DNA of 64,000 bases from Phaseolus vulgaris (GCF_000499845.2 NC_023749.2:13409147-13473146), one strand, 5' to 3'; shown: positions 34,801-47,379, counted from the stretch's first letter. The notes: a model not told the origin generated them from the letters alone. A program made the numbers and translations.

Positions 34801-37720
34801 TGTTTTTAATAATTAAGATACTTTTAAACTATTATTATACAGAACATTCACTTACTTATAGTTTTCTAAGGTATAAACCTTAAATTGTATGTGACATCTA
34901 TATTAAGCTTATCAAAACACAATTTTAACACATTAAATTATTTTTCAAAGATATCATAAGTGTTTTCAATAAATTAATAGCGAAAGTAACATGTTGAAAG
35001 CATTTAGTTAAGCCGTACACTTGTTTTCAATAGTGAATATATTTTTAAACTATTATTATACACAACAAGCCTTTTCTTATAGTTTTCTAGGTTCTAAAAC
35101 CATAGATTGTATGTGACATCTCTATTAAGCATATAAAATCTCAATTTTAACACATTAAATTGTTTTTCAAAGTTATCATAACTGTATTCAATCAATTAGT
35201 AGCGAAAAGAACAAGTAGAAAACATTTAGTTAAGCAATTAATACACTTGTTTTCAATACTAAAGATACTTTTAAACTATTATTATACACAACATTCACAT
35301 TCTTATAGTTTTCTAGGGTCTAAAACCTTAGATTCTATGTGACATCTATATTAAGCGTATCAAATCACAATTTTAACACATTAAATTTTTTTCATAGATA
35401 TAATAAGTGTTTTCAATCAATTAAAAACATTGAGTTAAGTAGTACATTTTTTTAAATAGTTAAGATACTTTTAAACTAATATTATACATAACATTCACTT
35501 TCTTATACTTTTCTAGGTTCTAAAACCTAATGAAATCTCTATTAAACATATAAAAACACAATTTTAACACATGAAACTGTTTTTCAAAGACATCATAACT
35601 GTTTTCAATCAATTAATAACGAAAAGAACAAGTTGAAAACATTTAGTTAGTAGTACACTTGTTTTCAATAGTGAATATACTTTTAAAATATTATTATACA
35701 CAACATGCACTTTCTTATAATTTTTTAGGTTCTAAAACCTTAGATTGTAAGTCACATCTCTAATAAGCATATCAAAACACAATATTAACACATTAAATTG
35801 TTTTTCAAAGTTATCATAAGTGTTTTCAATCAATTAATAGCGAAAAGAACAATTTGAAAACATTTACTTAAGTAATACACTTGTTTTCAATAGTTAAGAT
35901 ACTTTTAAACTATTATTATACACAACATTCATTTTCTTATAGTTTTCTAGGTTCTAAAACCTTACATTGTATGTGGCATCTCTAATAAGCATATCAAAAC
36001 ACAATTTTCACACATTAAATTGTTTTTCAAAGTTATCATAAGTGTTTTCAATCAATTAATAGCGAAAAGAACAATTTGAAAACCTTTAGTTAAGTAATAC
36101 ACTTGTTTTCCGTAGTTAAGATACTTTTAAACTATTATTGTACACAACATTCATTTTCTTATAGTTTTCTAGGTTATAAAATCTTAGATTGTATGTGGCA
36201 TCTCTAATAAGCATATCGAAACACAATTTTAACACATTAAATTATTTTTCAAAGTTATCATAAGTGTTTTCAATCAATTAATAGCGAAAATAACAAGTTG
36301 AAAACATTTAGTTAAGCAGTACACTTGTTTTCAATAGTTAAGATACTTTTAAACTATTATTATACACAAAATTCCTTTTTTATAGTTTTCTATGGTTTAA
36401 AACCTTAGATTGTATGTGACATCTATATTAAGCATATCAAAACACAATTTTAACACATTAAATTTGCTTTTCAAAGATATCATAAGTGTTTTCAATCAAT
36501 TAATAGCGAAAAGAACAAGTTGAAAACATTTAGTTAAGTAGTACACTTGTTTTCAATAGTTAAGATACTTTTAAACTATTATTATACAGAAGATTCACTT
36601 GTTATAGTTTTCTTGGATGTAAAACCTTATACTGTATGTGCCATCTATATTAAGCATATCCAAACTCAATTTTAACACATTAAATTGATTTTCAAAGATA
36701 CCATAAGTGTTTTGAATCAGTTCATAGTGAAAATAACAAGTTGAAAACATTTAGTTAAGCAATACACTTGTGTTCAATTATGAATATACTTTTAAACTAT
36801 TATTATACACAACCTGCCATTTCTTATAGTTATCTAGGTTATGAAACCATAGATTGTATGTGACATCTCTATTAAGCATATCAAATCACAATTTTAACAC
36901 ATTAAATTGTTTTTCAAAGTTATCTTAAGTGTTTTCGATCAATTAATAGCGAAAAGAAAAAGTAGAAAACATTTAGTTAAGCAGTAAACTTGTTTTCAAT
37001 AGTAAAGGTACTTCTAAACTACTATTATACACAACATTCACTTTTTTTATAGTTTTCTATGGTCTAAAACCTTAGATTTTATGTGACATCTATATTAAGC
37101 ATATCAAAACACAATTTTAACACATTAAATTGTTTTTCAAAGATATCATAAGTGTTTTCAATCAATTAAAAACATTTAGTGAAGCAGTACACTTGTTTTC
37201 CATAACTAAGATATGTTTAAACTATTGTGATACAGAACATTCACTTTCTTATAGTTTTTTAGGATGTACAAGTTTATACTGTATATGACATCTATATTAA
37301 GCATATCAAAACACAATTTTAACATATTAAATTATTTTTCAAAGATATCATAAGTGTTTTCAATAAATTAATTGCGAAAGTAACATGTTGAAAGCATTTA
37401 GTTAAGCCGTACACTTGTTTTCAATAGTGAATATATTTTTAAACTATTATTATACACAACAAGCCTTTTCTTATAGTTTTCTAGGTTCTAAAACCATAGA
37501 TTGTATGTGACATCTCTATTAAGCATATAAAATCTCAATTTTAACACATTAAATTGTTTTTCAAAGTTATCATAACTGTATTCAATCAATTAGTAGCGAA
37601 AAGAACAAGTAGAAAACATTTAGTTAAGCAATACACTTGTTTTCAATACTAAAGATACTTTTAAACTATTATTATACACAACATTCACATTCTTATAGTT
37701 TTCTAGGGTCTAAAACCTTA
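28827..37720. repeat. Satellite B, block 1 (monomer about 220 bp)
   Basis: About 40 tandem monomers of roughly 220 bp, very AT-rich. Landmarks per monomer are 'catatcaaaacacaatttt', 'aagtgttttcaatcaatta' and 'gatacttttaaactattat'. Two higher-order periods can be read. Around 30011 and 32001 distinctive variants recur about 1990 bp apart (nine monomers). From about 34900 a different unit of 2390 bp begins; its marker 'gattctatgtgacatc' lies at 35331 and recurs at 37721, where the Tat element is inserted. No relation to satellite A is visible. Confidence 0.95.
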
Positions 37721-37725
37721 GATTC

Positions 37726-38518
37726 TGTACCGCCCTGGTGGTCGGGTGTGATGACGTGGCATCCTGCTACAGTGTAGGCGTGTTGACAAGGCGCCAGGTT
37801 GGCAAGAAGGGAAGGAAGTCGGGGGGCACGCGTAGTCGCCAGTTGTTAAGTTGGCGTGTTCCGACTTCCAGCTTACCAGAATAGGCGATCGCCAGGTTGA
37901 AGATGAAGTCGCCAGATGCAGACCCAGGCGACCAAGCAGTCGGAGATCGCCAGAACAAGCACATCGCCGAAGATGAAGGAGAAGCAGATTATGAAGGCGG
38001 CCGACGAGACCACAGGGAAGGTGTATGAAGGCCCTAACTCGCCAGTTCCAGTAGAGATCGCACTCCTAAGTTAGCTATGCACTGGGCAGTACCATGCATA
38101 AGTAACTTAGCCAAAATGAGAGTAGAAGCAGCGCCAAGTCAGGAAGCCTCCAGATGATGGCACGTGTACAGTTGGATGCAAGCCACGTGTCCAAATCTGT
38201 TACTGCCAGGAGAGAGAAAGCCACCAGGTATATAAGAGTTCCTAACAGACTTTCTGAGGTACGCACGTTCAGTTCATACACTTTACGCTTGCAAGTGATA
38301 GAGCTGATTGTGAGAGAGGATTTGCACGGTTCTCGTTCTTAGTATTTGGTGATACCGTCACTGACTTGAGCGTCGGAGTGCGATCGGCCGCAGCGGCGCC
38401 GTATCGTTTCTTTGCAGGTTCTTGAAGTAGATCCTGGAAGGAACGGAGGTGAGAAGCGGTGCGCACGTCGATCCGTTGACGAGGCATTCTCCAGCGTTCC
38501 GATCAACAGGCAGGATCA
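37726..38518 (+). repeat. Tat 5' LTR (793 bp)
   Basis: Starts TGTACCGCCC and ends AGGATCA. Contains a TATA-like TATATAA at 38229-38235. Nine substitutions separate it from the 3' LTR, including an adjacent GA/AG exchange near 38003. Confidence 0.95.
38229..38235 (+). promoter_or_regulatory. Tat LTR TATA box
   Basis: TATATAA in 'ggtatataagagtt', about 290 bp before the LTR end. The same box is present in the 3' LTR near 49599. A start site about 30 bp downstream would define the R region; this is inference. Confidence 0.7.
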
Positions 38519-38520
38519 TC

Positions 38521-38537
38521 AGGCGCCCACCGTGGGG
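38521..38537 (+). promoter_or_regulatory. Tat primer-binding site candidate
   Basis: AGGCGCCCACCGTGGGG begins two bases after the LTR. It matches the TGGCGCCC... type PBS common in Tat elements except for the first base (A instead of T). I do not assign the tRNA. Confidence 0.7.
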
Positions 38538-38922
38538 TCGTGTAAAACTTGCTCCCATCCACAGCGTGAGTTCGTGGAAGTTTTCGAGGTTTTCTGCGTG
38601 GTTGTGTGCTGGTGCAACCGTCGTTCGCATTTTCTTTGAGTTTCGTTCGGTGAGTTTGCGTTTTGTACCGTTTGTTTGATTTTCGATCGGTGGAGTGAGG
38701 TCTTTTGTTGCTTGTGCGCAATCTGTTTGGTGGAAGTTCGAGTTCTTTCGCTTGTTTGGCTGTCCGCGGGGAAACGGTGGTTTTTGGTGAAGTTGTGGTT
38801 TTCTTCGAAGGTTTGCGGTGTTCTTGAGTTCTTGCGCAGTTTCTTGAGTTTTCTCCGATTGATCGCCGATTCGATCGTGGTTGAAGTGTTGTTTGCTGTA
38901 TTCTTGTGGTTCGCTGAAGTTA
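38538..38922 (+). other. Tat leader (5' UTR)
   Basis: About 385 bp, T- and G-rich, with no gene recognised. Opposite-strand reading frames here are by-products. Confidence 0.6.
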
Positions 38923-39387
38923 ATGAGAAAAATGAGAAGCAATCGTTCCAGTCCCGTGGCGCCCGTCGCTGCTGAAGGCGACGCCACCATGACCATGGCG
39001 CAGATGGCAGAAATGATGCGTTCGCTGCAGGCAACTGTGGAAGCCTCGCGCGTAGAGCAGGCGAGGATACATGAGGACCTGGTCGCCTCTCGCGCCAGGA
39101 ACGAGGAGCTCAGCAAGGTCACTGAGGAGCTGCGTCGAGCTCTTCAGGAGCAGCAAGGACGTACTTATGTTGAAGAGGTGGCACCGTCGACGCCACCTCG
39201 TGTTTTCCCAATGCCTTTTGCTCAGGCGATTACCGACACGCCTATTCCCACGAGTGTGGTTCCGATTAAGGCTGTCTTTACCGGCGTGGAGGATCCAGAG
39301 GCTCATCTGACCACGTTCCACACGCAGATGATGTTGTCAGGAGGGTCAGACGCCGTCTACTGCAAGATGTTCGTGAGTACGCTCTAG
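38923..39387 (+). pseudogene. Tat gag, N-terminal part, ended by a TAG
   Basis: In the gag-pol frame from the Met at 38923 (MRKMRSNRSSP). An Ala/Met/Glu-rich coiled coil (MAEMMRSLQATVEASRVEQA) leads into the Retrotrans_gag domain (FTGVEDPEAHLTTFHTQMML). An in-frame TAG at 39385-39387 falls inside this domain, and the same frame continues immediately after it. The stop lies within the gag fold, not at a gag-pol boundary, so it is best read as a disabling mutation. The start is inferred from the first Met in a suitable position; upstream codons are also open from 38881. Confidence 0.85.
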
Positions 39388-42300
39388 GGAACGGCGATGG
39401 AGTGGTTTGTGAGCCTGCCTAACGGCCACATAACCAATTTTCAACAGTTCTCGAAGATCTTCGTTGAACAGTACATTGTGAATAAGGCACCGCCCAGGGT
39501 GTCCTATGATCTGTTTGATATAAGGCAGTACCATGGGGAGTCCCTTAGAGACTACCTCAATCGCTTCGGAGCGCAGATGGTCAGATCGCCAGCCAAGGAT
39601 GAAGAAATGCTGGTCTATGCCTTCAAGAAGGGCGTGCAGCCAGGGCCATTCTGCGAGGCCTTGATTAGGGCTCATCCAGCGACGTTTGCTGAAGTCAGGC
39701 GACTTGCGGTGGCCCACATTGCCGACGAGAGTGAAGTCGCCGAGAAGAGAGGCAGCGTGGCTCCCGCCAGGCCACGCGCCCAGACCAGGATCCAGCCGCA
39801 GAGGGTGCTGGAAACGGCGGCGGCGGCCAGAAAAGACCAAAGGACTCGCCATCCTTACGACAGGAGAAACAAGGGAAGAAGCCAAGCGCGCCAACAACCA
39901 GCACGCCAACAACCAGCACGCCGGGAATACAATCGCCCGCCTAAGCACAAATTTGTCATGGGACTAGCGGACCTGATCGCTATCCCTAACATATCTGCTA
40001 GGTTGAAGGCGCCTGAGAAGGTGGGCGACAAGGTGCTGGGGTCAAAGCCGGACGCCTGGTGCGAGTTCCACCAGTGTTTTGGCCACAACCTGGACTCGTG
40101 TTTGTCTTTAGGATACCAGCTCGACGATCTGGTTAAGAGCGGGTTCCTAAATGACTATCTGCTGGATAGAAGGACGGGGGGAGCGTTGAGTTCCCAGCCA
40201 GCAGGTGGAGAAGCCCAGCAACACGAGATGCCTATCCATGGGGAGATCCACACCATTGCAGGGGGTTTCTCAGGTGGTGGATGCACCGCATCGCAGAGGA
40301 AAAAGTATGCGCGATCGGTGATGACAGTGGACATGTTTGAAGATCACTCGCCGGAAGTGGACATCACGTTCACAAAGCAGGATCTTGGGGACGTTGTGCC
40401 TCATGACAACGATCCCATAGTTATTTTGTTGGTTACGACGGGAAGGAAGGTCCACCGAGTTCTGGTGGACCAAGGAAGCTCGGCAGACGTGATGTTCTGG
40501 CCGACTTTCACGCAGCTGGAATTGCCCCTTGACCAGCTAAGACCCTATGGAGGGTGCTTATATGGGTTCGCTGGCGACCAGGTGGAGGTCAGGGGGTACA
40601 TTGAGCTGAGAACCACGTTTACAGATGAGGCTGGGTCGAGGACAGAGAAAATCAAGTACCTCATCGTAAACGCCCCCTCAGCGTATAACATCCTGTTGGG
40701 AAGGCCCACTCTTAACAGGATAGGTGTCATTCCGTCGACTCGGCACATGAAGGTGAAGTTGCCGTCCATGGAAGGGGTGGTGATCACGATAAAGTCTGAT
40801 CAGAAAGAAGCGAAAAGGTGCTATGAGAATAGCCTGAAAAACAAAAGATCAGTAAGTTATGTAACAACCACCCCGCCTCCCGGTGTGAAGCCCAGACCGC
40901 CGGTAACAGAGGAGGCCGCCGGAAGAGACGTGGAAATGGTGGATGCTGAGCTGGGGGAGAGAGATGCTGGCCTGGAGGAGGAAGAGGCGCGGAATCGCCC
41001 CGAGGAAGCAAGGGAACAGGGAATCGCCAGGGCGGTGATCGCCAGAGAATCCAGGCCCAAACCTGTTGAGCAGTGGCTCGAGAAGGAGATCGGAGGGAAA
41101 ATCTTCAAGCTCGGAAGATCTCTGGAGGTCGATCTCCAGGACCAGATCGCCAAGGTGATTGAGCGGCATCTGGACGCATTTGCTTGGTCCGCTTCGGACA
41201 TGCCCGGGATCGATCCCGACTTCTTGTGCCATCATCTGGCGATGGACAACATGGTGAGACCGGTGCGACAAAGGAGAAGAAAATTCAACGAGGAGAGGAG
41301 GCAGGCGATCAGGGACGAAACACAGAAACTCCTCGCTGCAGGCCACATCAGGGAAGTCCAGTACCCTGAATGGTTGGCAAATGTCGTACTGGTGAAGAAG
41401 AGTAACGGGAAATGGCGCATGTGCGTCGATTTCACCGATCTGAATAAAGCTTGCCCAAAGGATTCGTATCCTTTACCGAGCATTGACGCCCTGGTTGATA
41501 GTGCTGCAGGGTGCAAGCTGCTGAGTTTCCTGGATGCCTTCTCGGGCTATAATCAGATCAAGATGCATCCCCTGGACGAAGAAAAAACAGCCTTCATGAC
41601 GGAGAGGTCGTGCTACTGCTATAAGGTGATGCCGTTTGGGCTGAAGAACGCGGGGGCCACGTACCAGAGGTTGATGGATCGAGTACTTGCACCGATGCTG
41701 GGAAGGAACGTGCAAGCCTACGTCGATGACATGGTCGTGACCTCGCAGGAGAAGAGCAAGCACGTTGCGGACTTGGAAGAATTGTTCACGACGATCGCCA
41801 AGTTCAAGTTAAAGCTCAACCCGGAGAAATGCATTTTCGGCGTGGAGGCTAGAAAATTTTTGGGTTTTCTCTTGACTGAAAGAGGAATAGAAGCTAACCC
41901 AGACAAGTGTGCCGCCATCTTGGCGATGAGAAGCCCGGCTACGGTGAAAGAAGTCCAGCAGCTAACAGGTCGGATGGCAGCCCTATCTCGCTTCGTGTCA
42001 GCTAGCGGAGAAAAGGGGCATCCCTATTTTCAGTGTCTGCGGCGCAATAACAAGTTCGTTTGGATGAAAGAGTGCGAGGAGGCCTTCGTCAAACTAAAAG
42101 AGTATCTGGCGAGCCCGCCGGTTCTGTGCAAACCGCTGGCGGGAATCCCTCTCAGGTTGTACTTCGCTGTGACTGAGAGGGTGGTGAGTGCGGTGCTCGC
42201 CCAGGATCAAGATCAGGCTCAGAAGCCTATTTATTTTGTGAGCAAGGTGTTGCAGGGCCCAGAAACGAGATATCAGGCCCTGGAGAAGGCTGCGCTGGCT

Positions 42301-42897
42301 GTGGTGTTTTCGGCGAGGACGTTGCGCCACTACTTCCACAGTTTCACAATACTGGTGATGACTGACCTGCCCATCCAGAAGGTCTTGAAGAAACCTGACG
42401 TTGCGGGAAGAATGGTGAAGTGGGCAGTGGAGTTGTCAGAGTTTGACATTAAATATGAGCCCCGAGGCCCGATCAAGGGGCAAATCTTTGCAGATTTTGT
42501 GGTTGAGCTCTCATCGGAGGCGACGCGGGTTGAAGGAGACAATTTTCGTTGGGTGCTTTCGGTGGATGGATCGTCGAACCAGCAGGGCAGCGGTGCTGGA
42601 GTCATATTGGAAGGACCCAACGACGTGCTGATTGAACAGTCTTTGAGGTTTGCCTTTAAAGCCAGCAACAATCAAGCAGAGTATGAGGCGCTGATCGCCG
42701 GGATTTTGCTGGCCAAGGAGATGGGAGCTAGGGTGCTGATGGCTAAAAGTGACTCGCTGCTAGTCACAGGGCAAGTAACAGGCGAGTTCCAGGCTAAAGA
42801 TCCACAAATGGCGGCTTACTTGGCGTATGTGCAGGAATTGAAGAGTTCCTTTGCCTCTTTTGAAGTAGTACATGTGCCCCGAGAGCAGAATGCCTGA
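39388..42897 (+). pseudogene. Tat gag-protease-RT-RNase H polyprotein, middle part
   Basis: One open frame from the TAG to a TGA at 42895-42897. Counted from the Met at 39397: gag remainder (about 1-170), a Gln/Arg-rich stretch, a CEFHQCFGH knuckle-like motif at 222, protease VLVDQGSSADVMF with Asp358, RT with Asp713 (FLDAFSGYNQ) and YVDD at 775-778, and a Ty3-type RNase H at about 910-1040 in which the usual first Asp position reads AVT (924-926). A second RNase H follows at about 1053-1166 with Asp1057, Glu1095 and Asp1119. The dual RNase H, the first degenerate, is known for Tat. The TGA falls just before the final conserved ADLLAKLAS of the second RNase H. Confidence 0.93.
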
Positions 42898-44376
42898 GCT
42901 GACTTGCTTGCTAAGCTCGCCAGCTCAGGCAAGGGGGGTAGGCAGAGGACGGTGATTCAAGAAACTCTGAAGACGCCAAGAGCATTCGTAGCAGATCACC
43001 TGGTCCTTCAAATAAGTAAGTCGACGGAGAGAGCAGCGAGAAGCCATAAGTCCCTGACGCAAGAAACTCTGAGATCGCCGAGAATCAGAGCATGTCGAGG
43101 AGAGAAGGTGAATGTGATGCAGGTCTGCGCCACCCATGAGCCAGACACTTGGATAACACAGTACAAGCGGTGCTTGGCAGATGGCCTCCTCCCGCTGGAT
43201 CCAACAGAAGCTAGGAAGGTAAAGAAAAATTCCAGCAAGTACACATTGATTGATGGCGATCTGTACAGATTTGGGTTCACTCACCCACTCTTGGAATGCA
43301 TACACGGCGAGAAGTGCACGAGAATTATGGCAGAGCTCCACGAAGGAATATGTGGAAGCCACGTCGGGGGTCGAGCTCTGGCCGCGAGGACTCTCCGTGC
43401 AGGCTACTATTGGCCATCCATGAGAGAAGATTGTAAGAAGTATGCCCAGTGCTGCAAACAATGCCAGCAGCACGCCAATTGGCACAAGGCACCTCCCGAG
43501 GAGTTGAAGTCGATCTATAGCCCTTGGCCGTTTCATACTTGGGGAATCGACATCCTGGGACCTTTCCCGCTGGCGATCAGGCAGATGAAGTACTTGGTGG
43601 TAGCGATTGAGTATTTCACCAAGTGGATTGAAGCAGAACCAGTGGCCCAGATCACCGCACACAAGATCGAAGGTTTCGTATGGAAGAACATCGTGTGCCG
43701 GTTTGGAGTGCCTAAGCGCCTGGTATCAGATAATGGGACGCAGTTTGCAAGCCACCTGTTGAAGAAGCTTTGCGATGGGGTGGGAATTCAACAAGTGTTT
43801 GCATCCGTCGAGCACCCTCAAACAAATGGCCAGGTGGAATCAGCTAATCGGGTGTTGTTGAGAGGTTTGAAGAGAAGGCTTGAGAAAGCCAAGGGAAGTT
43901 GGGCTGAGGAGGTGCCCCGTATAGTCTGGGCGTACCACACCACCGAGCAGTTAAGAACCCATGAGACCCCGTTTAGCTTGGTCTATGGGTGTGACGCCAT
44001 GATTCCAGTGGAGATCCAGGAGAGCTCGCCGAGATTCCAGAACTTCGTAGAGGAAGATTCGAATGAAGAGAGAAGGCTGAACCTGGATCTGCTGGATGAG
44101 GTCAGGGAAGAGGCGAGGTTGAAAGCTGAAGCTGTGAAGAGAAGGGTCGAACGAAGATACAACTCTAAGGTGATGCCAAGGCAGTTTAGGGAAGGCGATC
44201 TGGTGATGAGGAAGGCCCACCAGTACGAGATGGAGAATAAATTGTCACCCAAGTGGACTGGACCGTTCAGAATAACCGAGGCGCTCGGGAACGGGGCCTA
44301 CCGCTTAGAAACGCTGGAAGGAGGGGCGATCCCTCGCACCTGGAACGCCACACACCTGAAGTTGTACTATAGTTAA
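42898..44376 (+). pseudogene. Tat integrase
   Basis: Continues in the same frame as gag-pol after the TGA. Counted from the Met at 42904: zinc-binding HHCC region at about 145-195 (HEGICGSHVGG, CCKQCQQHA), catalytic core with Asp216 (WGIDILGPF), Asp276 (SDNGTQF) and Glu312 (TNGQVESANRV), giving the canonical DD35E spacing, and a C-terminal PKWTGPFRITEALGNGAYRL and IPRTWNATHLKLYYS before the stop. All catalytic residues are intact. The domain inserts cDNA into chromosomes. It is separated from the rest of the polyprotein only by the TGA. Confidence 0.93.
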
Positions 44377-45894
44377 GAGCTTTGTAAGTAAAGACAAACA
44401 CAAATGTTATATTACAATGTCTCTGTTAAAACAGTTTCAAGGGGGCACTCTTTTTTCCCTAAGGAGGGTTTTTAATGAGGCCACCCAATAAAAGAAGAGT
44501 TTTCGAAGTATAAGGTGTTTTCAGATTGCATGTGTGCTATTTTCAAAAGTTTGGAAGAAAGACCTTGTCATTTGTACATGATTTAAGGCAAGAAAAGATA
44601 TATCGCGTGCTTTCTAAAAAGTTTTAAGTCCTCATCGTTTTTCGGCGATTAGAGGCACCAGTTAAGTTTTAAGTCCTCATCGTTTTTCGGCGATTAGAGG
44701 CACCAGTTAAGTTTTAAGTCCTCATCGTTTTTCGGCGATTGGAGGCACCAGTTAAGTTTTAAAGTCCTCATCGTCTTTCGGCGATCGGAGGCACCAGATG
44801 AAAGACCTCAACGCCCTCGCGCGTCCTGAGGCAAGTAAAAGACCTCCTCGCCGTCGAGCGAGTGCAGGCGAGAAAGAGTAAAAGTCCTCCGTGTTTCTGG
44901 GAGCGAGAAGATGTAACTCCTGGGGCAATGTAGAGGCAAGTTGAAGACCTCCTCGCCATCGAGCGAGTGCAGGCGAGAAAAAAGAAAAAGGTCCTCAGTG
45001 CATCCAGGGGGGAGGAGATGTACACCCTGGGCAAGTTGAGGCACCAGATAAAGTCCTTATCGCCGTTGTGCGAGCTAAGGCCAGTTAAAGACCTCCTCGC
45101 CGCCGAGCGAGTGCAGGCGAGAGAAAGAAAAGGTCTTCAGTGCATCCAGGGGGGAGGAGATGTACACCCTGGGCAAGTTGAGGCACCAGATAAAGTCCTT
45201 CTCGCCGTTGAGCGAGTTCAGGCGAGTTAAAAGACCTTCTCGCTTACGTGCGAGCATAGGCAAGATAAAATCCTTCTCGTCTCGAACGAGTTCAGGTATG
45301 GCGCAGAGGGTGGAAGAAGCTTGAAAGGTGGCTAAGGTAGGTTCGAAGAGAACGCCTAGTCAACCGGTCTTTTGCTCTGAAGTTCAGGGGGGCAAAGGAA
45401 GATCCCAAAGGGCGCTTCTACCCCAGATAAAGAAACGATTGCCAAAGCATGAGGCTAGGAAAAGCTGATGTTACCAAGGGGTCTTGGCGATCGGGAAGAA
45501 TTTAAACGACGGCGAGAAGGTTGAAAGACTTGTTTGATAAAGCAGGTCGAGTGGGACGTTGTTTGAGCCAATGATCGAGTTACAGTTCGTTGCTTGAAGG
45601 GTATTCTTGCAATAAGGTTAGTTGCCTTAAGAATACAAGTTGTTTAAAGTGATTATTGCTTAAGTTTGAATTGGTTCGAGGCAGTTGCGTCAAAAGTCGC
45701 GTTTGCAAAATCACTAAGTTAAATCCGACAAAGTTAAACATGCAAAGAAGGCTAAAGCACTTAAAAGGAGTCAGGGGAGAGAATATCCAAGCTTTGTGAT
45801 TGAAATAAGTATCTGTTCAAAACACATATGCACGAGTTTTTATTACAAGGTATATACAAGGGAAATTATAAAGTAGCAGATGAGGTGGAGTGGA
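44377..45894. other. Tat spacer between integrase and antisense gene
   Basis: About 1.5 kb without conserved coding content. It starts with 'gggggcactcttttttccc' and 'aaggagggtttttaatgagg', then carries tandem hairpin-forming repeats (44621-45300), then unremarkable sequence to the 3' end of the antisense gene. Confidence 0.75.
44621..45300. repeat. Tat spacer tandem repeats with hairpin potential
   Basis: Four copies of a 45-bp unit start at 44621, 44666, 44711 and 44756. Each contains 'cctcatcg...cgatt.gagg', so the ends can pair around 'ttttcgg'. Degenerate longer units follow (44800-45300) with 'gacctcctcgcc', 'gagcgagtgcaggcgag' and two copies, about 140 bp apart, of a block containing 'gtgcatccaggggggagg' and 'gtacaccctgggcaag'. 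Confidence 0.85.
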
Positions 45895-47379
45895 TTAGTC
45901 TTCAGCAGGAACGACCTTCCAATCTACTACTTCGTTGTTCAACGACACCATGCTGAGGTCGAGATCGGGGAATAGGCATGCGAATTGTTCCCGAGCGGCT
46001 TCGAATCCAGCAGCCAGAATCTGAGCAGAGTTTAGCTTAAGTACTTCAATTTGCCCTTGAAGTTCTTCAACCTGTTTCTTGAGCTCTTTGTTCTGCTGCT
46101 CCTGCTCTTCAACCTGTTTTCGGAGTTGTTCGTTGGTCTCTTGAGCATGGAGAAGGTCGTCAGTAACCTTCTTGGATTCCGTTTGAGCTTGGGCCAACTC
46201 AGCAGCCATCTTTCCTTTCTCCTTGTTTGCCTCGGCGAGATCAGCCATGGCGTCGTCCCTCGCTTTTTCTACTTGCCCAAGTAGCTTCTCGCGGTCGATC
46301 GACCTCTGCTCCAGTTTTTGCACCCTGGCGGCGTCAGCTTGAATGTGAGCCTCCAGGTCGCTCGCCTTGGTGCGCAGAGGCATGATTTTGCTTTCTAGCT
46401 CAACTTTCTCTTGGGCAAGATCATGAACTTTGCGGCGAAGGTCAGCAGCTTCCTTGCGCGCCAGCCTGAGCTCGGTATTCAGGGCATCCTCCACTCGGGA
46501 GTGATCAAGTTCTGCGAGCGTCAGGCTGAATGACATTTTCTCCACCTCGACCTTCATAGTGCTATTTTCAGTCTTGAGGTTGAAGAGATCGTCTTGAAGC
46601 CTCCTGGTGGAGCTCTCCACAGCCCTCGTTATGATCGCGGGGATATCCTCTGCTATGGTTTTCAGTTTGGCGGTCAGAGGTTCCCACATCCTTGTAACTT
46701 CGAGGGAAAGGTTCGCTGCTTGGAGAGGCGCCAGGGGGGCTTGTTGAGGGTTCTCGCCGCTACCTTCCTTAGCAATATCTTCAGTGGTTGCTTCATGGTG
46801 TGGCGACGCAATCGGGGATTCGGTAATCAGGATTGGAGAGGTGTGAGCAACCTCATCCCCGATTGGAACGTTTTCTGCAGCTGAAGTGTTTGAAGGGGGG
46901 CCCCCCTCCTGCTGACACGTACGGCGTAGAGGCGCTTGGGGGGTCCTCCAAGAAATTTGGCTCTTGAGCCTCAGCTGCAGGTGGCGCAGTGGCCAGTGGA
47001 GTCGCCTGGACTGGTGATGAAGGAGCTTGTTGTGTTGGCGATGAGGGAGGAGGAGCAGGCGTTGATGGTGGTGTTGAAGTTGGAAGAGGGGGTGGAGCTG
47101 GTGGAGAAGAAGGTGCCACCCTCTTCCTTTTTGTAACGAGGCCATCCTCTGTGACCTCGTCATCCTCTTCTTCCTCCTCGTGAACGACTTGAGGGGCTTT
47201 TCGCTTAGGTCTCTTAAGGACCAGTTTCTTGCGCTGGGTGGGTTCCTTGGGCGGTGATCGCCCATGAACGATGGCCTTCTCGACCGCCGAGTTGGGCACC
47301 GTTTGGGAACCGGTCGCCAACCCGTGGTTTCTGGCGAGCGCCTTCAATTCGGCGAGCATGTTTCCGCCCAACATGTTGT
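45895..47379 (-). pseudogene. Tat antisense gene, exon 2 (coiled coil), one frameshift
   Basis: Minus strand. After the splice acceptor the frame reads MLGGNMLAELKALARNHG, KKLVLKRPKRKAPQ, an acidic run (HEEEEEDDEVTEDG), a Pro/Ser/Thr-rich region, then a long heptad coiled coil (EELQGQIEVLKL near the end) and the C-terminus VDWKVVPAED. Near 46889-46907 the frame changes inside a run of G followed by C on both strands, most simply a one-base homopolymer indel. Proteins of this kind accompany Tat elements; their biochemical role is not established as far as I know. Confidence 0.8.

Noticed and set aside
28827..37720. Regular repeats as a CRISPR-like array
   Set aside because: Monomers of about 220 bp are repeated along their whole length without unique spacers; an ordinary plant satellite.
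38358..39122. 254-codon minus-strand frame opposite the Tat leader and gag
   Set aside because: It overlaps the conserved gag reading on the + strand, has no family resemblance and looks like a compositional shadow.
39385..39387. TAG in the Tat gag-pol frame as programmed gag-pol readthrough
   Set aside because: It lies inside the gag domain, not between gag and protease, and a second stop (TGA 42895-42897) exists; simple nonsense mutations explain both.
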